Shown here piece by piece: positions 35,286 through 42,332 of a stretch of 51,483 nt of DNA. Position numbers and translations under genes: made by a program. The notes below the pieces were generated by a model. That model did not search any database. It worked only from the letters and a program-made list of their open reading frames with translations, and had not been told where the DNA came from. Positions within the stretch are counted from its first letter, which is position 1; each line of letters starts with the position of its first letter. The stretch is from Rubrivivax sp. (GTDB taxonomy: Bacteria; Pseudomonadota; Gammaproteobacteria; Burkholderiales; Burkholderiaceae_C), in NCBI GenBank assembly GCA_027487585.1, contig JAIYDH010000173.1:1-51483 (forward strand). The letters run 5' to 3'.

Positions 35286-35771
35286 ATGGCTGAGAACACC
35301 GCCATCGAGTGGGCCGACCACATAAACCCGAACCCAACGGGGCGGCTGCTCGGTGCGTACAAGTCCGCCGCAACCAAGACGGGCTGCACCGTTGAAGAGT
35401 GGATCAGCCAGCGCCGCGCTGGCGCCAAGTGGTGCTTCCGATGCAAGGGCTGGAAGGCGGGTACGGAGTTCAGCGTAGACCGTTCTCGTCGCGGCGGCCT
35501 AACCAGCTCCTGCAAACCCTGCACGTCCGACGCATCTACGGCATCCCGATATGGCTTAAGTCTGGCGGAGCTTACGAAGTTCAGGGCGATGCACGAGCAC
35601 AAGTGCGGCATCTGCTCGGCCACGGACCTTCTCTACATCGACCATGACCACCGCACGGGACACCCGCGCGGCCTTCTGTGTCCTTCCTGCAATTCGGCGA
35701 TCGGGCTGCTTGGCGAGTCGCCTGAGCGATTTGCTGCGGCCGTCGCTTATCTGGACAAGCATCGTGGGTGA
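35286..35771 (+). CDS. HNH / endonuclease VII-like nuclease
   Basis: WCFRCKGWK...CKPC...HKCGICSATDLLYIDHDHRTGHPRGLLCPSCNSAIGLL. Confidence 0.85.
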   Translation: MAENTAIEWADHINPNPTGRLLGAYKSAATKTGCTVEEWISQRRAGAKWCFRCKGWKAGTEFSVDRSRRGGLTSSCKPCTSDASTASRYGLSLAELTKFRAMHEHKCGICSATDLLYIDHDHRTGHPRGLLCPSCNSAIGLLGESPERFAAAVAYLDKHRG

Positions 35772-36729
35772 AAACACAAAGATTGAATGGGCTGACCACA
35801 CTTGGAATCCCTGGGTTGGTTGCACAAAGGTGAGCCCCGGCTGCGACCACTGCTACGCCGAGACCTGGGCCAAGCGCGCGGGCAAGGCTGCGGGCGTCAC
35901 CTGGGGGGGCGAGCGCCGGCGCACGAGCCCCTCGAACTGGCGCAAGCCCTTGCAGTGGAACGAGGAGTCGAAGGCGCGAGTCGAGACCTTCGGGGCCGCG
36001 CGCCGCCGCGTCTTTTGCTCCAGCCTAGCCGACGTGTTCGACAACCAGGTGCCGCCCGAGTGGCGGGAAGACCTGTTCGAGCTGATCCGCAAGACGCCGC
36101 ACCTCGACTGGCTGCTGCTCACCAAGCGCATCGGCAACGCGCCTGAGATGATCAAGGCCGCGATCGCCAACTTCGACATCGGCTACTCGCCCGACTTCGC
36201 GGCCTGGCCGTGGCCGAACGTGTGGATCGGCGCCACCGTGGTCAACCAGGCCGAGGCCGACCGCGACATCCCGAAGCTGCTGCAGCTGCCGGCGCGCGTG
36301 CGGTTCGTGAGCATCGAGCCGATGCTGGGGCCCATCGACCTTACCGACGTTGTCACTCGATACGACGGCGGCACAGAGGATCACTTCTCGGCACTGTTCG
36401 ATCCCGACGACGACGAGGCCGATACCTTGCCGTACCTCGACTGGGTCATCTGCGGCGGCGAAAGCGGGCACGGCGCGCGCCCCATGCACCCCGACTGGGC
36501 CCGCAGCCTGCGCGACCAGTGCGCCGCGGCCGGCGTGCCGTTCCTGTTCAAGCAATGGGGCGAGTTCACGACGCCGCGTGTGGCAGGCGCGCCTGTCTCG
36601 CGCCTCGTCGGTCACGAGCGCATTCCAGGGCATGCCTTCGACGACGGTTTGCTCGTCGTCCGCATCGGCAAGAAGGCCGCCGGCCGCCAGCTCGACGGCC
36701 GCACGCACGACGAGTTCCCCGCCGCCTGA
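35764..36729 (+). CDS. Phage Gp37/Gp68 (DUF5131) family protein
   Basis: VGENTKIEWADHTWNPWVGCTKVSPGCDHCYAETWAKR... Confidence 0.85.
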   Translation: MGENTKIEWADHTWNPWVGCTKVSPGCDHCYAETWAKRAGKAAGVTWGGERRRTSPSNWRKPLQWNEESKARVETFGAARRRVFCSSLADVFDNQVPPEWREDLFELIRKTPHLDWLLLTKRIGNAPEMIKAAIANFDIGYSPDFAAWPWPNVWIGATVVNQAEADRDIPKLLQLPARVRFVSIEPMLGPIDLTDVVTRYDGGTEDHFSALFDPDDDEADTLPYLDWVICGGESGHGARPMHPDWARSLRDQCAAAGVPFLFKQWGEFTTPRVAGAPVSRLVGHERIPGHAFDDGLLVVRIGKKAAGRQLDGRTHDEFPAA

Positions 36730-36733
36730 CGCC

Positions 36734-36964
36734 ATGGCCAAGCACAAGCCCTGCCGCAGCGGCAAGCGCGCCTACCCCACGCTCGACCAGGCGCGCGCCG
36801 CCGCGGCGCGCCTGGCCAGGCGAAGGGCCGCGCAGGGCAACCCCGTGGTGAGCTTTCTGCAGGCCTACCCTTGTGGCTGCGGGCGGTTTCACTTCGGCAG
36901 CACCCGGCAGATCGACTGGAGCCGCCTGGCGGCCTACACCTCCCCACCCAAGGAGCACCAATGA
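36734..36964 (+). CDS. Small hypothetical phage protein
   Basis: MAKHKPCRSGKRAYPTLDQARAAAARLARRRAAQGNPVVSFLQAYPCGCGRFHFG. Confidence 0.6.
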   Translation: MAKHKPCRSGKRAYPTLDQARAAAARLARRRAAQGNPVVSFLQAYPCGCGRFHFGSTRQIDWSRLAAYTSPPKEHQ

Positions 36965-37539
36965 ACCAACTCCATGCAGCTGGCATTCACAACATCGACC
37001 GCTCGGCCAGGCTCAGCTCGTGCGGCCTCTACCGCTTCACGCTGCGGCGCTTGTGGGCCGAGGGCCAGGTGCTTACGGTCTGCATGTTCAACCCGAGCAC
37101 CGCCGACCACGAGGTCGACGACATGACCATCACGCTGCTCATGCTGCTGGCAGCGAACAACGGGTACGCAGGCATCCTGGTGGTGAACGGCATCCCGTTG
37201 CGCAGCTCCAGTCCGGCAGAGGCGATCGCCATGCTGCGCTGGGACCAAACTCAGGACTGGTGCGCCCGTGACGTGCTGCAACAGAACCTGGGCCTCATCT
37301 GCAGCCTCATAAGCAACCAGGCGCCTTTGGGGCGCGACGTGCTGCTGGCCTGGGGCGCACTCGCTGACCGTGCGTCCGACTGGTTCGACAACGTGCGTGA
37401 AGAGATCGAGTGCGCGCTGCCCGAGGGCGGGCGCCTGCTGTGCCTGGGCAAGACGAAGGGCGGCCATCCCATCCACCCACTCGCCCGCGGCAAGCACCGC
37501 ATTCGCCCCGACGCGCGCTTCGTGCCCTGGACCACCTGA
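36961..37539 (+). CDS. DUF1643 domain protein
   Basis: GLYRFTLRRLWAEG..LTVCMFNPSTADHEVDDMTITLLMLLAANNGYAGILVVNGIPLRSSSPAE. Confidence 0.85.
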   Translation: MNQLHAAGIHNIDRSARLSSCGLYRFTLRRLWAEGQVLTVCMFNPSTADHEVDDMTITLLMLLAANNGYAGILVVNGIPLRSSSPAEAIAMLRWDQTQDWCARDVLQQNLGLICSLISNQAPLGRDVLLAWGALADRASDWFDNVREEIECALPEGGRLLCLGKTKGGHPIHPLARGKHRIRPDARFVPWTT

Positions 37540-37550
37540 AGGCAGCCGCC

Positions 37551-38078
37551 ATGACCCCGCACCTGCGCCCCTTCCTCACGATCGACGCCCGCTGCAATCC
37601 GCCGCACTTCGGCGCCAGCGATGGCAAGCGATTCGGCACCCTGCGCATGCTCAGCGCCGACGACATCGTGGCCTGCGCCCGCTGGCTGGCCAGCATCGGC
37701 GGCCGGCCGCTGCTTGATGCCTTCGAGCTGCGCCTGCTGCAGCAGAACTGCATCCCCAGCGTGCAGCTGCAGGACGAAGATGGCACCTCCATCAAGGCCG
37801 AGGCCGAGGTGGTGGGCATCGAGCGCTACGACACGGGCTTGTACCTGCGCTGGCAGAGCAAGTTCCCGTGCGACACCTGCGAGGGCTTGGGCGAACTGGA
37901 TGAAGAGCAAATCGATCGCCTGAAACTCGACGCCGAGGCCGGCCGGTGCCATGAATGCGGCGGCGAGGGCCATTGGTACGGCTCGGACCTGCTCACCGAC
38001 TACGACGGCCGCGCCCTGCCTGGCCAGGGCCGCAGCTTCGCTGACGAGCAGCGATTCATGAGCTTTGGGTGGCGCTGA
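37551..38078 (+). CDS. Hypothetical protein with DnaJ-like CxxCxGxG pair
   Basis: FPCDTCEGLGELD...AGRCHECGGEGHWYG. Confidence 0.65.
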   Translation: MTPHLRPFLTIDARCNPPHFGASDGKRFGTLRMLSADDIVACARWLASIGGRPLLDAFELRLLQQNCIPSVQLQDEDGTSIKAEAEVVGIERYDTGLYLRWQSKFPCDTCEGLGELDEEQIDRLKLDAEAGRCHECGGEGHWYGSDLLTDYDGRALPGQGRSFADEQRFMSFGWR

Positions 38079-38080
38079 CC

Positions 38081-38515
38081 ATGCCCACCCCCGCCTCAGC
38101 CAACCTGCGCCGCCGCGATCTGGCGGCCATCCACGCCGCTGCCGCGCAGCTGGGCATGGACACCGCAGACAAGTCGCCCGAGAGCACCTACCGCACCATG
38201 CTGCGTGTGCAGGGCGGCAGCAGCTCGGCCGCCGAGCTTGACGACGCCGGCCGCCAGCGCGTGCTGGCCTACCTGCGCAAGCTGGCCGGCAAAGGGCCCC
38301 AGGGCGGCACCTTCACGCAGGCGCAGTGGATCGAGCAGCTCTGGGCCCAGCTCGGCGCCAAGGGCCTGCTGCGCGACCCCTCGGCGGCCGGCCTGGCCGC
38401 CTTCCTGCGCGCCAGCCAGGGCGTCGACCTGGTGCGCTCGCTAGACAGTCGCCAGGCCAGCAAGGTGATCGAGGCGCTCAAGGCCTGGAAGGCCCGCGGG
38501 AAGGCCGCCGATTGA
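38081..38515 (+). CDS. Mu gp16-like (DUF1018) regulatory protein
   Basis: LRRRDLAAIHAAAAQLGMDTADKSPESTYRTMLRVQGGSSSAAELDDAGRQRVLAYLRKLAGK. Confidence 0.8.
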   Translation: MPTPASANLRRRDLAAIHAAAAQLGMDTADKSPESTYRTMLRVQGGSSSAAELDDAGRQRVLAYLRKLAGKGPQGGTFTQAQWIEQLWAQLGAKGLLRDPSAAGLAAFLRASQGVDLVRSLDSRQASKVIEALKAWKARGKAAD

Positions 38516-38928
38516 CCGCTTACGCCACCGCCGACGACATCCAGCACCTACCCCGAGTGCTGCGCCTCGTCGCGTCGGCAGGCGGCATTGCTGCGGCCCT
38601 GCGCCTGGTCGAAAGGCGCGGCGGCATCCGCGTGTATGTGCCCGAGGTGGCGCTGCCTGGGCATGAGCTGGCCACCATCGCCAGCTTCGCAGGCATGCAG
38701 GCCCTGTGCAGCGAGTTCCCGCGTGAGCACGTGCTGGTGCCCAAGGCGCGATCGGCACTCGTCGTCATGCGCAACCGCCGGCTGCTCGCCGACAGCCTTG
38801 AGCTGAGCCACAGCCAGCTGGCCAGGCGCTACGAGATCACCCTGCGCCGGGTGCAGCAAATCCTGGCCGAGGGCATGGTCGAGGGCTGTGGACAACTCGG
38901 AAATCAGACCCCTGATCTGTTCTCCTGA
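38512..38928 (+). CDS. Mor/C transcription activator family protein
   Basis: TTG start overlapping the upstream TGA; ...GGIRVYVPEVALPGHELATIASFAGMQALCSEF...LARRYEITLRRVQQILAEG. Confidence 0.75.
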   Translation: MTAYATADDIQHLPRVLRLVASAGGIAAALRLVERRGGIRVYVPEVALPGHELATIASFAGMQALCSEFPREHVLVPKARSALVVMRNRRLLADSLELSHSQLARRYEITLRRVQQILAEGMVEGCGQLGNQTPDLFS

Positions 38929-39011
38929 CCCGGCGCTTGTCCACAGCCCCGCGGCTGGGTTTAAGCCCGCACCGCCGCCCGCCACCCGTTCGACCTTAAA
39001 CCGCTCCTGAG

Positions 39012-39040
39012 CACGTGCGACCTCAGCGAGGTCGCACGTG
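39012..39040. repeat. Perfect inverted repeat, 13-bp arms
   Basis: CACGTGCGACCTC-AGC-GAGGTCGCACGTG. Confidence 0.95.
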
Positions 39041-39089
39041 GGGCATCGGGCAGCACTCATCACGCGCAAGTCCGCGTGGCGTCGAGAGA

Positions 39090-39129
39090 TTTCGAGGTCG
39101 CACGGTCCCGAGCACGTGCGACCTCGAAA
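39090..39129. repeat. Perfect inverted repeat, 15-bp arms
   Basis: TTTCGAGGTCGCACG-10 nt-CGTGCGACCTCGAAA, followed by a third CGTGCGACCTCG at 39130. Confidence 0.95.
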
Positions 39130-39455
39130 CGTGCGACCTCGCGGCCCGCAGCAGCTGCCCGGCGACGCCCGTGCGGCACCCCCTGCCACCTGGCCCTTCA
39201 CGAGGCACAGCGGCCTCAAGAGGGCCTGCCGCCCCGCAGGCTCACACCGAGCCGCCCCGCGGCCCCCTGGGCCCGTTTAAGGCCCTCTGGCGCCCGTTCA
39301 CTGCCAAAGCGCCCGATCGCCCCGCCGCGCAGCTAAGTCCGCGTCACGACGGCCGTTTTTCCCATCCGGCCCGCCGTGGGTCCACTGCCATTTCGGACAC
39401 CTCCCCACAGGCCCCCGCCGTGCATCCGGATGTGTCGCGATTGATGCCTCGCCGC

Positions 39456-39995
39456 TCAGCGTGTCGCACCTTCGAACCAGGCTTGGACAGCTCCGCTTTC
39501 TGCTCGTGCGTCCGACCTGACGAGACGCCAGCGTAGTGCCCCCGAAGGCTGACCGACGACCCCGTCGTTGAGCGCCTGGCCGAATCGCACCACGGCCTCG
39601 TGATTGGAGGCTTCGACGCCAAGGCGGAATACGCCGGTTTGTGTACTCATCTCGAGGCTTCGGACAACCAAGCCGTCCATCTGCACGCGCTCAAGCAGAC
39701 GAAGCGCGTCTGCCAGCGGCATGCGTCGCTCTGCCTCCCAAGCCTTCGCGCTGGCGTCGAAGGGCTGCGGCGCCTGCGCAATGGACGCCGCTACATCCGA
39801 ATCACTCGATAGCCGCTCCCTGGCTTGCCACATCGCTTCCTGGGCCATCCGCAATTCATGCTCTGCCCGTTGAAGTTCATCGCCCGCATGCCAGGCAAAG
39901 CCCGCCCCCAGCAGCGCGGCTGCGCCCACAGTCCACCATACCGCTTTGGGCACCCGCCTCGCAGGCGCGAACTCAGCGAGCACGCGCCGCATCAT
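39456..39995 (-). CDS. PilN/GspL-type inner-membrane assembly protein (putative)
   Basis: MMRRVLAEFAPARRVPKAVWWTVGAAALLGAGFAWHAGDELQRAEHELRMAQEAMWQARERL...: single TM plus coiled-coil, T2SS context. Confidence 0.55.
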   Translation of the reverse strand: MMRRVLAEFAPARRVPKAVWWTVGAAALLGAGFAWHAGDELQRAEHELRMAQEAMWQARERLSSDSDVAASIAQAPQPFDASAKAWEAERRMPLADALRLLERVQMDGLVVRSLEMSTQTGVFRLGVEASNHEAVVRFGQALNDGVVGQPSGALRWRLVRSDARAESGAVQAWFEGATR

Positions 39996-40702
39996 GACGT
40001 GCTGCTTTCGCGGGCGGGCACCCAGGTCAGGCCGTCCAGGAAAAACTCGACAGGCGGTGCTTGAATTTGCAGGCGCATGGTCAGCCGAGTCCGCCACGCC
40101 TCTCCATCGGCGTCGTCGGCGAATCGATCGATCGCCCCGCCCCACAACCACCGCTCGCCGTCATCGGCCAGAGCCGCCAGCCCATCGGGATCGGATGCCA
40201 AGAGCAATCGCGCAGCTGTCGACGGCGCCCGGGTCGACGCTGAGGCGTTGTCGGTGAGCAGTGCCCAGCCGGGCCGCACGCTCACCAGTTGCGCACCAAC
40301 CTCCTGGGCAACAGCCTCAATCCGAGTCAGCACCGAACCCACCACCGCAACACCGAGGCATTGCCCGGTCACGTCCGGCGCTGAAACCCAAACCCGAACA
40401 GCCTCGCTCCATCCCGCCTCTTCCGCGGCGATTGCCTCCGCCACGGCGTGAAGCTCCTCACTGGTCTTCAACCCCTGAGGTGGCTTGAACACGTAGGGGC
40501 GCGCCAGACCCGACCCCAGGTTGACGGTCCAGCGCTTGGCGTCCTTCCGCGCTCGGACCGATTCGTTCAACCACGTGATCGCCTGGGTCACGTCGGCAAG
40601 TCCAGATTCGCTAACCGATTCAGCGGGGCGCTCTCCCGACATCGCCGCAAAGCTTCGCCCGATCCAAAGCCGCGTAGCGCGCGCGCTACCAGCCCACCAC
40701 AC
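39992..40702 (-). CDS. Cytoplasmic secretion component (PilM/GspL-N-like, putative)
   Basis: 236 aa between GspE and PilN-like gene; context only. Confidence 0.4.
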   Translation of the reverse strand: MWWAGSARATRLWIGRSFAAMSGERPAESVSESGLADVTQAITWLNESVRARKDAKRWTVNLGSGLARPYVFKPPQGLKTSEELHAVAEAIAAEEAGWSEAVRVWVSAPDVTGQCLGVAVVGSVLTRIEAVAQEVGAQLVSVRPGWALLTDNASASTRAPSTAARLLLASDPDGLAALADDGERWLWGGAIDRFADDADGEAWRTRLTMRLQIQAPPVEFFLDGLTWVPARESSTS

Positions 40703-42332
40703 GACGCACCTCCTCCATCGTGGTCTGTCCGTCCGCCACCTGTGCGGCTGCCAGCATGCTCAGAGGAACCACGCCCCTGTCTTGCGCCATGCCGCGCAAC
40801 TGCGTCAAGGGCTGTTCCCCAGTGACATGATCACGCCAGAGGTCGTCGATTTGGTGAATCTCAGCCAACACACTCCGACCACGGAAGCCGCTGCCATGGC
40901 AATGCGCACACCCAATCGAGACGGGGACGCGCTCGACTTCGCCCCGTCCCTGTCCGACCAACCACCGTGACTCTGCCGCAGTGGGCTCGCGCCACTGCAT
41001 GCACTGTGGGCAAAGCCGCCGCAGAAGCCGCTGAACGATCACACCGTTCAGCGCCGACATGAAGCCAAACATGTCGAGCCCGAAGTGGCGGAACCGCGCC
41101 ACGACATCGGCCACGCTGTTGGCATGCACGGTCGTGAAGACGAGGTGTCCGGTCAGTGCCGATTGCACGGCGATCTCGGCAGTCTCGGCGTCACGAATCT
41201 CACCCACGAGGATGCGATCAGGATCGTGGCGCAGCAGCGATCTCAGTCCTCGCGCGAAGGTGAGGCCCTTGCGCTCATTGACGGGGATCTGAAGAACCCC
41301 CTGCAATTCGTACTCCACCGGGTCTTCGATGGTGATGATCTTTTCCAAGCCGTCGTGGATCTCCGCCAGCGTTGCGTACACGGTAGTGGTCTTGCCACTG
41401 CCGGTCGGCCCCGTCACCAGAAACAAACCGCTGGGGCGAAGCGCCAAGTCTCGGATCAACTGCGCTGCCTCTGCATCAAAACCCAGTGCGGCCAGCGACA
41501 CGTCGGCCTCGTTCTGCCGCAGCCGCGCCTTGTCCAACAAGCGCAGCACGGCATCTTCGCCATGCACGCTGGGCATGATCGACACACGCACATCAACCCG
41601 CTGGCCGGCGAGTTCCACCTGCAGCCGCCCGTCCTGGGGCAGCCGTCGCTCGGTGATGTCCAGTTGCGCCATCACCTTGATGCGAGAGATCACCTCGACC
41701 GCGCGTTGGGCGCCGTCCAAGCGGGCGTAGCGCTGCATCACACCGTCGAGTCGATGCTTTGCGGTGACCCCGGCCCGGTCGCACTCGAAGTGCACGTCAC
41801 TGGCGCCACCGCTATAGGCAGCCCTGAGTGCCTGGTCGACGAATGCGACCACCGGCCCCTCGACTGCGGGCGTCGTGACCTGCGCCGCTTCAACGCCTTC
41901 GGCATCAGTAGCCGCTGCGGCTGCGCCCAGCCAGCGGTTCATGTCGTCCCGGCGCACGGCCACCATCGGCGGACAGCGCCCGAGATGCCGGGCGATGCGT
42001 CGCTCCAGCTTCTCGTCCCAGGGGTCCTCGGCGGCCACCCATACATCGGCCGAGTCCAGTTGCGCCCGCAGAATCACACAGTGCCACTCCCGCGCGCGAT
42101 CGCTGCTCAGGGCCCCAAAGTCCGGGCGCGCATCAGCCCCGGGCTTGAGCACGAGCACGCCTGCCAGGCGCGGCAGCGCCTCGGCCAGCCGCTCATGTGT
42201 CCACCCGGGCATCCGGAGCAGCACGTCCAGCACCGAGCCCGCACCGGCTAGATGCTGCTCCCTCGCCTGCCGCAAGGCCGTTGCCAATTCGCTTGACTCA
42301 GCGGCTGCCACCCAGACCTCCGGCCATGTCAA
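40686..42332 (-). CDS. gspE: Type II secretion ATPase GspE
   Basis: FLVTGPTGSGKTTTVYATLAEI; HDPDRILVGEIRDAETAEIAVQSALTGHLVFTTVHAN; CPQC...CAHCHGSGFRGR. Confidence 0.93.
   Translation of the reverse strand: MTWPEVWVAAAESSELATALRQAREQHLAGAGSVLDVLLRMPGWTHERLAEALPRLAGVLVLKPGADARPDFGALSSDRAREWHCVILRAQLDSADVWVAAEDPWDEKLERRIARHLGRCPPMVAVRRDDMNRWLGAAAAATDAEGVEAAQVTTPAVEGPVVAFVDQALRAAYSGGASDVHFECDRAGVTAKHRLDGVMQRYARLDGAQRAVEVISRIKVMAQLDITERRLPQDGRLQVELAGQRVDVRVSIMPSVHGEDAVLRLLDKARLRQNEADVSLAALGFDAEAAQLIRDLALRPSGLFLVTGPTGSGKTTTVYATLAEIHDGLEKIITIEDPVEYELQGVLQIPVNERKGLTFARGLRSLLRHDPDRILVGEIRDAETAEIAVQSALTGHLVFTTVHANSVADVVARFRHFGLDMFGFMSALNGVIVQRLLRRLCPQCMQWREPTAAESRWLVGQGRGEVERVPVSIGCAHCHGSGFRGRSVLAEIHQIDDLWRDHVTGEQPLTQLRGMAQDRGVVPLSMLAAAQVADGQTTMEEVRRVVGW

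Larger units (their letters stand above)
38957..39281. promoter_or_regulatory. Repeat-dense right-end non-coding region
   Basis: TTTAAG-type motifs at about 38957, 38995, 39276; five GTGCGACCTC motifs 39009-39141 forming two perfect inverted repeats. Confidence 0.6.
1..39400. mobile_element. Transposable (Mu/BcepMu-like) prophage with siphovirus-type tail; left end outside window, right end somewhere in about 39141-39455
   Basis: MuA-like transposase, MuB-like ATPase, DUF3164, gp16-like and Mor-like genes plus a full head-tail-lysis gene set. Host secretion genes begin at 39456. Exact termini not resolved. Confidence 0.9.

Noticed and set aside
39012-39141. CRISPR-like array from repeated GTGCGACCTC
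   Set aside because: Motif is only 10-16 bp, in mixed orientation with irregular spacing; better described as inverted repeats.
41085-42251. 388-aa plus-strand ORF opposite gspE
   Set aside because: Antisense to a conserved GspE ATPase; low-complexity His/Arg-rich translation.
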